Assembly: GCA_964458935.1 (NCBI GenBank)
Contig: CAYWKS010000001.1
Span: 186,001-250,000, forward strand
DNA from: CAYWKS01 sp964458935
GTDB lineage: Bacteria; Planctomycetota; Phycisphaerae; Phycisphaerales; Zrk34
Length of the DNA: 64,000 nucleotides
Direction of reading: 5' to 3'
Shown: piece after piece, positions 35,138-42,767 of the stretch
Layout of the letters: every line of letters begins with the position of its first letter
How positions within the stretch are numbered: the stretch's first letter is position 1
Translations under genes and position numbers: made by a program
Notes under the pieces: model-generated
The model's input: the letters and a program-made list of their open reading frames with translations, nothing else
What the model was told of the DNA's origin: nothing
Databases searched by the model: none

Positions 35138-35716
35138 ATGCGGATGGCCCAATCGCTGAACGCAACGCTGGATGCCGCTGCCGCCGGCGATCAGGCCGCC
35201 TGGCGATCGCTCATTGACGCGTTCACGGACCGGGTATTCGGCCTGATCTACCGCCAGTGCGGCGATCGCGAGCTCGCCGAGGAGATCACCCAGGCCACCT
35301 TCGTCAAGGTCCTGGACAAGGTCGGCGAGTACAAGCAGACCGGCCAGTTCGAGTCATGGCTGTTTCGGATTGCGATGAACCGGCTCCGCGACGAGATGCG
35401 GCGCCGCAAGCGCCAGGCCCGGGCCGTGGACTTCGCCGAGACCCCGCCCGAGACGATCGGGTATGGCGGCGCGTGCGACGGGGCCGACCCGTCCGGCCCG
35501 CTGGTCGAGGCCGAGCAGCACGCCGCCCTCACCGCGGCGATCGACCGGCTGCCCGACGCCGACCGCAAGCTGATCCACATGCGATATGCTGGCGGGATGA
35601 GCTACCAGCAGATCGCCGAAGCGCTGGACCAGCCGCTGGGCACCGTGCTCGCCCGCGGCCACCGCGCCCTGAAGAAGCTCAGGACCATGCTGGAAGACAA
35701 CGCCAACGCCGCTTGA
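35138..35716 (+). CDS. ECF-type RNA polymerase sigma factor
   Basis: 192 residues. Region 2 shows RVFGLIYRQCGDRELAEEIT, QATFVKVLDKVGEYKQTGQF and ESWLFRIAMNRLRDEMRRRK. Region 4 shows LPDADRKLIHMRYAGGMSYQ and QIAEALDQPLGTVLARGHRA. It heads an operon with a membrane-anchored anti-sigma-like protein and a periplasmic protein, a typical envelope-stress arrangement. A second ATG lies two codons later, and a TTG start at 35126 is also possible. Confidence 0.93.
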   Translation: MRMAQSLNATLDAAAAGDQAAWRSLIDAFTDRVFGLIYRQCGDRELAEEITQATFVKVLDKVGEYKQTGQFESWLFRIAMNRLRDEMRRRKRQARAVDFAETPPETIGYGGACDGADPSGPLVEAEQHAALTAAIDRLPDADRKLIHMRYAGGMSYQQIAEALDQPLGTVLARGHRALKKLRTMLEDNANAA

Positions 35717-35733
35717 TGACCAGGACACATGCC

Positions 35734-36225
35734 ATGAACCGCCCCCATGAAGACAACCCGATCGCGCAGGACCCGGCACTGGCCGCCCTGGATCGACGCC
35801 TGGCCGACGAGTTGCCCGCCCGGGCGCCGGCGGGGCTGGCTGACCGCATCTTCGCCGCGACGGCCGGTCAACTCCACCAGGCCGGCCGCGACGTCGTCGG
35901 CCGCATCGGATGGACACAATGGCGCGTGTGGCGATACGCCGCCGCGCTCGGGCTGATCATGTTCTACCTGGCCGCGTGGTCAAGGCCGCACCTGACCCCG
36001 ACCCCCATCCCCACCGCCCAGGTGACGCTGACCCAGCAGGTCGCCGACCCGCCGGACACCGCGCTGGACCAGGACATCGATGCGCTGGCGGCCGAGGTCG
36101 ACAGGCTCTCGGCCGCCCTGGCCGGCGACGCCTCCACGCGACGCGCCTACACATCGGCCGACACCGGCGACTTCGCCGCGGAGCTTTACCAGCTCGAACA
36201 GGCTCTGGACAGCGGCGGTGTCTGA
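35734..36225 (+). CDS. Probable membrane-bound anti-sigma factor
   Basis: 163 residues. The N-terminal cytoplasmic part (LAALDRRLADELPARAPAGL, ADRIFAATAGQL) looks like a short anti-sigma helix bundle; one membrane helix is near residues 67-83 (WRYAAALGLIMFYLAAW). The outside part is acidic, with a heptad-like helix (LDQDIDALAAEVDRLSAALA). Placement directly after the ECF sigma gene supports the role. An earlier in-frame ATG at 35716 overlaps the sigma stop (TGATG); the later one has AGGA upstream. Confidence 0.75.
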   Translation: MNRPHEDNPIAQDPALAALDRRLADELPARAPAGLADRIFAATAGQLHQAGRDVVGRIGWTQWRVWRYAAALGLIMFYLAAWSRPHLTPTPIPTAQVTLTQQVADPPDTALDQDIDALAAEVDRLSAALAGDASTRRAYTSADTGDFAAELYQLEQALDSGGV

Positions 36226-36250
36226 GTTGCCCATGCCCGAAGGACCCCAC

Positions 36251-37129
36251 ATGACCGACCCCATCCACAGGACCAAACGTTGGCGAGCCGGGCTGGTGAT
36301 GGCGTGCGCACTGGCCGGCGTGCTGTGCCTGGCGAGCCCGGCCCCGGCCGATGGCGAGGCGACCGAGCCGGCCGCCGCCAATCACCCCGACGAACCCGGC
36401 GACGCCGAGGCTCGCCCGTGCGATCGAGGCGACCGCATGGACCGCCGGCCCCCGCGCCCGCTCGAACGCCTGCGCCGGTGGCGCGAGAGCCAGGCCGACC
36501 CCAACCGCCCGGACACGCGACCGTTCGCGCCCGAGCCCGCCGGCCGCATGCCACCACTGAATGACGAGCAGGTGCACCAGATGCTCGCGGTGCTGGGCGA
36601 CGTCAACCCGGACCTGCAGGCCAAGCTCCGCCGGGCCTTGCGCACCAACCCCGAGCGGGCCCGCCACGTCATGGCCCGGATGCACGAGCGGCTGAGGCCG
36701 CTGATCGAGCTCCGGGCCGACGAACCCGAGCACTACCGCCTTCGGGTTCGCGACATGCGTTACAAGGTCGAGGCGTTCAAGCTGGCCATGCAGGTCCGCC
36801 GCGCCGCGCCCGAAGACCCCGAGCGGGCCCAGGCGCTCCGCGGTGAATTGCACGACATGATCGACAAGCACTTCGAGGTGCGACAGGCCCTCCGCGAACG
36901 CGAGTTGCACCAGCTCGAACGACGCATCAACGAGCTCCGCGAAGAACTCGCCGAACACCGCTCCCGCAAGGCCGAGCTCGTCGAGCAGCACATGGCGCGG
37001 CTGTTGCAAGGCCACCGCGATCCGCCCGATGGCGACGACCCGCACCATCGCCCGCACCACGCGCCCGACGGCGTCCACGCCACACCCGAGCGCGACGACC
37101 CTCGGCGCGACCGCCCCGAAGACCGCTGA
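36251..37129 (+). CDS. Exported helical protein of the sigma operon
   Basis: 292 residues. A signal peptide (LVMACALAGVLCLASPAPAD) is followed by a charged, Pro/Arg-rich linker and from about residue 100 by long amphipathic helices: LNDEQVHQMLAVLGDVNPDL, QAKLRRALRTNPERARHVMA, and a coiled coil ERELHQLERRINELREELAE. The tail is His/Asp/Pro-rich. The shape recalls periplasmic metal or stress sensors of the CpxP/CnrX kind, which feed ECF sigma systems, but similarity is only in outline. AAGGA precedes the start. Confidence 0.65.
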   Translation: MTDPIHRTKRWRAGLVMACALAGVLCLASPAPADGEATEPAAANHPDEPGDAEARPCDRGDRMDRRPPRPLERLRRWRESQADPNRPDTRPFAPEPAGRMPPLNDEQVHQMLAVLGDVNPDLQAKLRRALRTNPERARHVMARMHERLRPLIELRADEPEHYRLRVRDMRYKVEAFKLAMQVRRAAPEDPERAQALRGELHDMIDKHFEVRQALRERELHQLERRINELREELAEHRSRKAELVEQHMARLLQGHRDPPDGDDPHHRPHHAPDGVHATPERDDPRRDRPEDR

Positions 37130-37135
37130 GGCGGA

Positions 37136-38020
37136 TCAGGCGCGATCGGCGACGAGCACGCGGGGATGACCCTCCGCGTCCGCCAGCACATGCGCGTGGG
37201 CCAGGCCCTTCGCACCCCGCGCACGCTCCAACACCATCGCCTTGCGCGATGCCGCAAACTCCACCACCAGTTGCCCCGGATCGGCCAGCCACCGCCCCGC
37301 CCCGTCGATCAACGGCCCGACCACGTCCATGCCCTCGGGCCCGCCGCGCAACGCACCGGTCGGCTCGTACCGCTTCACGTTCGCCGCCACCGCGCCCCAC
37401 TCGTCGTCGGGGATGTACGGCGGGTTGGCGCAGATGAACGCGTACCTGCCGCTCAGCGGCTCGAACAATCCGCCCGGGCGAAAGTCGATGCGGTCGGCCA
37501 CGCCGTGACGCTCGGCGTTCCGCCGCGCCACCGCCAGCGCCGCGTCGCTCACGTCCGTCGCCACGACCCGCGCCTCGGCCAGGTGCTTCGCCACCGCCAC
37601 CGCGATGCACCCGCTGCCCGTGCCGATGTCGGCGATGGTCGGCTCGTGGAAGCCCGGCGTCCGCTTGGCGTGCTGGACCACGTGCTCGACCAGCGCCTCG
37701 GTGCTCGGACGGGGGATCAGCACGTCCGGGTTGACCTCGAACGACATGGAGAAGAAATACGCCTCCCCGACGAGGTATTGGACCGGCTCATGCGCCGCGG
37801 CCCGCTCGACCAGCTCGCGGTACGCCGCCCGCTCCAGCGGCGACGCCGGCCGATCCAGGTCCGTGTACAGCCGGATCCGCGGTGAATCCAGCACGTGCGC
37901 CAGCAACATCTCCGCCGCCAGCCGCGCCGGATCCACGCCGCGACGCTCGAAATGATCGGTCGTCCATTCCAGCAGCTTGCGGCTCGTCCAGGTCGGCTCG
38001 CTCGGAGGCTTGGGGGTCAT
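37136..38020 (-). CDS. prmC: Release factor glutamine methyltransferase
   Basis: 294 residues. Methylates the Gln of the GGQ motif in release factors RF1/RF2. The N-terminal helical domain has WTTDHFERRGVDPARLAAEM; the methyltransferase has IADIGTGSGCIAVAVAK and the catalytic NPPYIPDDEW. prfA lies 15 kb away rather than next to it. TACAAT is 7 nt before the ATG; no Shine-Dalgarno, so the mRNA is probably leaderless. The frame remains open far upstream but that part is antisense to the glycosyltransferase. Confidence 0.95.
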   Translation of the reverse strand: MTPKPPSEPTWTSRKLLEWTTDHFERRGVDPARLAAEMLLAHVLDSPRIRLYTDLDRPASPLERAAYRELVERAAAHEPVQYLVGEAYFFSMSFEVNPDVLIPRPSTEALVEHVVQHAKRTPGFHEPTIADIGTGSGCIAVAVAKHLAEARVVATDVSDAALAVARRNAERHGVADRIDFRPGGLFEPLSGRYAFICANPPYIPDDEWGAVAANVKRYEPTGALRGGPEGMDVVGPLIDGAGRWLADPGQLVVEFAASRKAMVLERARGAKGLAHAHVLADAEGHPRVLVADRA

Positions 38021-38027
38021 CGCGGCG

Positions 38028-38033
38028 ATTGTA
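38028..38033 (-). promoter_or_regulatory. Candidate -10 hexamer TACAAT of prmC (leaderless type)
   Basis: TACAAT lies exactly 7 nt before the prmC ATG on the minus strand, without a ribosome binding site. Confidence 0.5.
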
Positions 38034-38088
38034 TCCGCACCCGTCCGTGCCGCCGACACCCCGGCGGACCCGACCGCCGGCTGCCCAC

Positions 38089-38116
38089 TTTCATCCACGT
38101 CCGTCGGTGTTACAAT
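38089..38116 (+). promoter_or_regulatory. Candidate promoter TTTCAT-N16-TACAAT of the glycosyltransferase gene
   Basis: TACAAT (38111-38116) has a weak -35-like TTTCAT 16 bp upstream. The transcript would carry a leader of about 70 nt with AAAGG before the ATG at 38192. It is divergent from the prmC promoter. Confidence 0.4.
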
Positions 38117-38191
38117 GTCCACGCACCAGGGACGGCGCAGCTCTCGCCCGTTCGATTCAACCCCAACCGTGACCATGGAAAGGTCCGTTCG

Positions 38192-39724
38192 ATGCGCGTT
38201 CTCATGCTCGGCTGGGAGTTTCCGCCCTTCATCAGCGGCGGCCTGGGCACCGCCTGCTACGGCCTGACCCGCGCGATGAGCAAACTCGGCACCGAGGTGC
38301 TCTTCGTGCTGCCCAAGGCCGTCGAAGCCGAGTACGTCGGACACATCCGCCTGCTCAGCCCCGACAAGCCCCACGACGAGCCGCGCCGCGCCCAAGCCGC
38401 CGCGGCGCAGGCCACGCCCGCCGCCGCCGCCGACCGCACCGAAGCGCCCGCCGCCGGTCCCGAGCGCAGCGAAGGGCCGGACACCGCGCCCTTCGACCCG
38501 CACGCGCCCGAGCCGATGCGCCGTGTCACGTTCAAGCAGGTCCCCGCGTGGCTGCACCCCTACCAGACCCCGCGCGACTACAAGCGGAGCGTCGAGGAGA
38601 TGAAGCGGATCGAAGCGCTGCGGCGCGGCGAGATCACCGAAGCGCAGTTCCTCGCCCAGACCGCCGCCGCCGAGCAGCAGGCCGCCGCGCACGACGCGCG
38701 GGAACACGCCGCGCTCCGACCCGCCCGGGAAGTCGACTACGCCGGCGACATCATCGCCGAGAGCCAGCGCTACGCCGAACTGTGCCACCGCCTCACACGC
38801 CGTGAGCATTTCGACGTCATCCACGCCCACGACTGGATCACCTACCCCGCGGGCATGGCCATCGCCGGCGCCAGCGGCAAGCCCCTCGTCGTCCACGTCC
38901 ACTCCACCGAGTTCGACCGGTCCGGCGAGTCGATCCACACCCAGATCTACGACATCGAGCGGCGCGGCATGCACGCCGCCGCCCGCGTCGTCTGCGTCTC
39001 CCACCTCACCCGCAAGATCTGCGAACACCGCTACGGCGTGCCCCACGACAAGATCACCGTCGTCTACAACGGCATCGAACACGACGAAGACCAGCCCGTC
39101 GTCCCCCCCGAGGTCACCATCCAGCGCGGCGACAAGATCGTCCTGTTCCTCGGCCGGCTCACCATGCAGAAAGGCCCCGAATACTTCCTCGGTGCGGCGC
39201 GCAAAGTCCTCGACAAGTTCGACCGCGTCAAGTTCATCGTCGCCGGGTCCGGCGACATGGCCAGCCGAACCATCCAGCTCGCCGCCGAGATGGGCATCGG
39301 CCACAAGGTCCTGTTCACCGGGTTCCTCCGCGGCAAGGACGTCGAACGCGTCTTCCGCATGGCCGACGTCTACGTCATGCCCAGCGTCTCCGAACCGTTC
39401 GGCATCGCCCCGCTCGAAGCCATCCGGCACGACGTGCCGGTCATCATCAGCAAGAACTCCGGCGTCGCCGAGGTCATCCGCCACGCGCTCAAGGTCGACT
39501 TCTGGGACACCGACGAGATGGCGAACAAGATCATCGCCGTGCTGCGTCACCCGCCGCTCGGCCGCACCCTCCGCGAGCAGGCCGACTTCGAGATCCGCCA
39601 GCTCACCTGGGACGGGGCCGCCGCCAAGTGCACCCACGTCTACCGGCAGGCCATCGCCGACCTCGCCGAAATCGCCCCGCCCAGCGGCAACGTCGCCCCG
39701 CCACGCCGCGCCGCCCAGCAATGA
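38192..39724 (+). CDS. GT4/GT5-type glycosyltransferase, glycogen-synthase-like
   Basis: 510 residues. The start MRVLMLGWEFPPFISGGLGT is typical of starch/glycogen-synthase-like glycosyltransferases. Then VIHAHDWITYPAGMAIA, the hinge KITVVYNGIEHD, LFLGRLTMQKGPEYFLGAAR, and the nucleotide-sugar motif PSVSEPFGIAPLEAIRHDVP. An Ala/Pro-rich insertion of about 40 residues near position 70 and a charged helix near 140-180 are extra. The product (glycogen or a surface glycan) is not clear. AAAGG lies 9 nt before the ATG. Cytoplasmic. Confidence 0.85.
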   Translation: MRVLMLGWEFPPFISGGLGTACYGLTRAMSKLGTEVLFVLPKAVEAEYVGHIRLLSPDKPHDEPRRAQAAAAQATPAAAADRTEAPAAGPERSEGPDTAPFDPHAPEPMRRVTFKQVPAWLHPYQTPRDYKRSVEEMKRIEALRRGEITEAQFLAQTAAAEQQAAAHDAREHAALRPAREVDYAGDIIAESQRYAELCHRLTRREHFDVIHAHDWITYPAGMAIAGASGKPLVVHVHSTEFDRSGESIHTQIYDIERRGMHAAARVVCVSHLTRKICEHRYGVPHDKITVVYNGIEHDEDQPVVPPEVTIQRGDKIVLFLGRLTMQKGPEYFLGAARKVLDKFDRVKFIVAGSGDMASRTIQLAAEMGIGHKVLFTGFLRGKDVERVFRMADVYVMPSVSEPFGIAPLEAIRHDVPVIISKNSGVAEVIRHALKVDFWDTDEMANKIIAVLRHPPLGRTLREQADFEIRQLTWDGAAAKCTHVYRQAIADLAEIAPPSGNVAPPRRAAQQ

Positions 39725-39814
39725 ATCCCCAGGGCTTTGACATGCCCGAGTCCGACGATATGCTGTTGCGTTCGCCCAACGCCGGTCCCGACCACCGCGA
39801 CGGACCGGACTCGC

Positions 39815-39887
39815 GGGCAGGTAGCTCAGTTGGTAGAGCACGGCACTGAAAATGCCGGTGTCGGCGGTTCAAGTCCGCCCCTGCCCA
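39815..39887 (+). tRNA. tRNA-Phe (anticodon GAA)
   Basis: A 73-nt cloverleaf: acceptor GGGCAGG / CCTGCCC, D-arm GCTC-AGTTGGTA-GAGC, anticodon arm CGGCA-CTGAAAA-TGCCG, variable loop GTGTC, T-arm GGCGG-TTCAAGT-CCGCC and discriminator A. All stems are fully paired. The CCA end is not encoded. It borders the lower-GC RHS island, a common integration position. Confidence 0.97.
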
Positions 39888-40153
39888 TTTCCCCCCTCTC
39901 TCCGCGACCGGGCCCGGTCGCTCAATCATTGTTACTGCATGCGATCATTATCACGACGCACCCGACCCAAGCGCGAGACACGCCCTGGGGTGAAGAAGGT
40001 CCTTGATGAAACAGGGTTCCCGACACCTTTTCCGGTCCCCTGACACCTTTCCTTCCACTACGTTGATCGAGACCGCATCCGACGCGGGCCAGCCAGAAGG
40101 GCAAGAGCGCCAGCCGCGCTGACCATCGCGACGACAGTCGTCTCGGCAATCCG
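39888..40153. other. Intergenic stretch after tRNA-Phe with a short direct repeat
   Basis: No gene is seen. GACACCTTT occurs twice 20 bp apart (40022-40030 and 40042-40050), within CCGACACCTTTTCCGG and CCTGACACCTTTCC. In my recollection, similar AAAGGTGTC repeats accompany REP-associated tyrosine transposases, so this may be a mobile-element scar. No attachment-site copy of the tRNA 3' end was found further right by eye. Confidence 0.35.
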
Positions 40154-40339
40154 CTATTCGAAAGATGCCTCGATCTTCGGTTCCATCACGTTGTCCCTGT
40201 CAATATGGACGTGCCAATCCATGAAACAATAGTACAGCGCCCAAACGATGGCCCCCGCGATCGCCGGTCCGACCACTGTCATCTTCCTCATGCGACGCAC
40301 CATGCGTCTCCTTTCGCACACGGTGTAAGCTTGCGGCAT
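40154..40339 (-). CDS. Small membrane protein, 61 residues, downstream of the RHS remnant
   Basis: A basic start (ERRRMVRRMRK) is followed by one membrane helix (VVGPAIAGAIVWALYYCFM) and a short polar tail ending KIEASFE. It lies in the lower-GC island, on the same strand as and behind the RHS remnant, the place where an immunity gene would sit. There is no evidence of that role beyond position. Confidence 0.4.
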   Translation of the reverse strand: MPQAYTVCERRRMVRRMRKMTVVGPAIAGAIVWALYYCFMDWHVHIDRDNVMEPKIEASFE

Positions 40340-40351
40340 TCTGCCATGCCT

Positions 40352-40603
40352 TCAAGGAATGCGACGTTGACCGCAAAGCGCAACGCTTCGTAGGTTACGA
40401 GCGCTGCTGCTTTTGTTCGCGCTAACGGAAGCCCACACACTCTTCTTGCACAGGTAGACGGCCTCGACATAAAGCCAGCTATCGGGATCGGTTATCGACT
40501 CGCAGTCCTTGGCGCGCTGCGCGCCTCGCTTTTCGATTTCTGAGATCGCCATGTCATATACATCACGAGCGGCCTTCCGGGCCTTGTCATACTCACTCAT
40601 CAC
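40352..40603 (-). CDS. Charged 82-residue ORF overlapping the RHS remnant; separate gene or frameshifted RHS tail
   Basis: Reads SEYDKARKAARDVYDMAISE, KRGAQRAKDCESITDPDSW and YVEAVYLCKKSVWASVSANK. It overlaps the end of the RHS frame by a few codons. RHS proteins I recall from related organisms end in a helical tail with spaced Cys, Tyr and Ala in a similar order, so this could be the continuation of the RHS tip after a second frameshift rather than an independent gene. Alternatively it is a small partner protein. Confidence 0.4.
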   Translation of the reverse strand: MMSEYDKARKAARDVYDMAISEIEKRGAQRAKDCESITDPDSWLYVEAVYLCKKSVWASVSANKSSSARNLRSVALCGQRRIP

Positions 40604-41205
40604 CCATTTTCACATAGCAGTCCTGCCGCGCCCGAGTATGTGCCTTGACCTGCGCTGGACAGCACGGCTTCCCTCTTGGCTTGGGCAAGGGCCCAATGGG
40701 GCCTAGGCCACCTTCCATTCCGGAGGGATCAACCCCACCGTGAATAACGTGATACGCCCCATACGCATTCATCCCATCCGGATACCCCAGCGGATCGCGT
40801 TGGAGGAATCGCCCGATTTGTGGGGATCGCATGCGATAGCGGTTGTAGATCAGCCCGGTCGCGCGTCGTGGGCCAGGCCCTGGTGGCCGATGTCGCACAG
40901 GGCCCACGCCGCGGGGACGTCGCCGGGCAGCGTCGGCCGCTGACTCGCAAACGTCGGCGCCATGCAAAGCGGATCGGCCAGCCCCGCGGACTTGTACACC
41001 CGCCGCTTGCCGTAAGGCGTGTACTCGTACCGCTCGACCAACGCACCGTCGGAGTCGGCCAGGCCGATCACGCTGAACATCGCGTCGTGCAGCGCGAAGT
41101 ATTCGTGGGCATCACCGCTGGTCATGTCGGCGTCCGTGTACGGGTCCGGGTTGATGGAGATGCGCCGGAACATTTCAATGCAGAACCCGGAGTATATATA
41201 ACGCG
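40593..41205 (-). pseudogene. RHS repeat-associated core remnant, truncated and frameshifted
   Basis: Two adjacent minus-strand frames together give an RHS core. The first reads EYFALHDAMFSVIGLADSDG, ALVERYEYTPYGKRRVYKSA and ALCDIGHQGLAHD. The second reads TGLIYNRYRMRSPQIGRFLQ and RDPLGYPDGMNAYGAY. The break is a missing base near 40862: the expected HDxxTGL is interrupted. The 5' side is lost at about 41205, where an unrelated AT-rich sequence begins; a full RHS protein has well over a thousand residues. The C-terminal tip is GPLPKPRGKPCCPAQVKAHT and beyond. Lower GC than neighbours. A sequencing error at the frameshift cannot be excluded, but the 5' truncation remains. Confidence 0.8.
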
Positions 41206-41299
41206 CGGGGCATGTTGGGGCATACTTTTTTTGTGCTGGTGCGGGGTCCGTGCTACGGTGTGGGTTCAGGGTCGGCGGGCCCTGAATGGAGCTGGCGGC

Positions 41300-42652
41300 A
41301 TGCGGCCTCTGAACATCGTTTACATGCATTCGCACGACACGGGGCGGTACATTCAGCCGTACGGCCACGCGGTAAACACGCCGCACCTGCAGCGTCTGGC
41401 CGAGCGGGGCGTGCTGTTCCGGCAGGCGTTCTGTGCCGGGCCGACGTGCTCGCCCAGCCGCGCGTCGCTGTTGACGGGGCAGAGCCCGCACGGTTGCGGG
41501 ATGCTGGGCCTGGCGCATCGCGGCCACCGGCTGAACGACTATCACGATCACATCATCCACACGCTGCACGGGCACGGCTACATGTCGGCGCTGTGCGGGT
41601 TCCAGCACATCGCGGCGCGTCCGGCGGCCCAGCGGGAGGACATCGGCTATCACCAGATCATCGAGACCGACTCGCGTGAGCGGTGCGCCGCGACGGCGGC
41701 CGAGTTCCTTCGGGGCCGCCATGACCAGCCGTTCTTCCTCGACGTCGGGTTCACGCTGACGCACCGGACGCGGGTGACGGAGCACGGGGTAGCGTGGCAC
41801 AACCAGGGCGCATCGCCGCTGGGCGATCCGCGTTACGTCGGCCCGCCGGAGGGCCTGCCGGACACGGCGGAGACCCGCCGCGACTTCGCCGACTTCGCGG
41901 TGTGCGCCCATCGCCTCGACGCGATGATGGGCCGGGTGCTCGATGCGATCGACGAGGCCGGCCTGGCCGAAAGCACGCTGGTCATCGTCACGACGGACCA
42001 CGGCATCGCCTATCCCGGTCACAAGTGCACGCTGACCGACCGCGGCACGGGGGTCATGCTCATGCTGCGTGGCCCGAGCGACCTGGGCCTGGCCGACGGC
42101 AGAGTCATCGACGGCATGGTGAGTCACATCGACCTGTTCCCGACGATCTGCGAGCTGATCGGGATCGACCCGCCGGCGCGGCTGGAGGGGCGGAGCGTGA
42201 TGCCGCTGATCCGTGGCGAGACCGATCAGGTCAACGACGCGGTGTTCGCGGAGGTCACGCATCACGCGGCGTACGAGCCGAAGCGGGCCGTCCGCACCAA
42301 GCGGTACAAGTACATCCGCCGCTTCGACGAGGCGTTTGATCGGCCGGTCCGCCCGAACGTGGACGACAGCGTCAGCAAGGCGCTGTGGACGGACCACGGC
42401 TGGGCCGAGCACCGATGCTGTGACGAGTACCTGTTCGACCTGATGTTTGATCCGCACGAGGCGAACAACCTGGCCGATTCGGCGGACCACGCCGAGGTGC
42501 TCGAAGCGATGCGAGGCCGGCTGGGCGCGTGGATGCAAGCGACGGACGATCCGATCCTGCTGGGGTCGCTGGCGGAGTTGCCGGGCATCATCTACACGCC
42601 CCGGGATGCCCCGTCGCCGCGCGCCGATTCGGTGCATGTACCGCGCGGCTGA
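41300..42652 (+). CDS. Sulfatase, SGSH-like (family S1), no signal peptide
   Basis: 450 residues. The formylglycine motif is C50 in CSPSRASLLTGQ, followed by HGCGMLGLAHRGHRLNDY, as in heparan N-sulfatase (SGSH) relatives. Metal-site residues include VTTDHGIAYPGHK. The first metal motif reads HSHDTG instead of the usual DD pair. No signal peptide, so it should act in the cytoplasm on imported oligosaccharides or sulfated monosaccharides. Maturation needs a formylglycine-generating enzyme, not encoded here. First of five sulfatases in 10 kb. Confidence 0.9.
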   Translation: MRPLNIVYMHSHDTGRYIQPYGHAVNTPHLQRLAERGVLFRQAFCAGPTCSPSRASLLTGQSPHGCGMLGLAHRGHRLNDYHDHIIHTLHGHGYMSALCGFQHIAARPAAQREDIGYHQIIETDSRERCAATAAEFLRGRHDQPFFLDVGFTLTHRTRVTEHGVAWHNQGASPLGDPRYVGPPEGLPDTAETRRDFADFAVCAHRLDAMMGRVLDAIDEAGLAESTLVIVTTDHGIAYPGHKCTLTDRGTGVMLMLRGPSDLGLADGRVIDGMVSHIDLFPTICELIGIDPPARLEGRSVMPLIRGETDQVNDAVFAEVTHHAAYEPKRAVRTKRYKYIRRFDEAFDRPVRPNVDDSVSKALWTDHGWAEHRCCDEYLFDLMFDPHEANNLADSADHAEVLEAMRGRLGAWMQATDDPILLGSLAELPGIIYTPRDAPSPRADSVHVPRG

Positions 42653-42767
42653 ATCCGCCGGCATGACCCTTGGCGAATCCACCTGGGGGAACGATGGACC
42701 CCGCGGCGGCCGGCGCATGCGGCACGCGGCATCCGCAGCTAAACTGGAGCGGAGAAAGGACCTGCTC

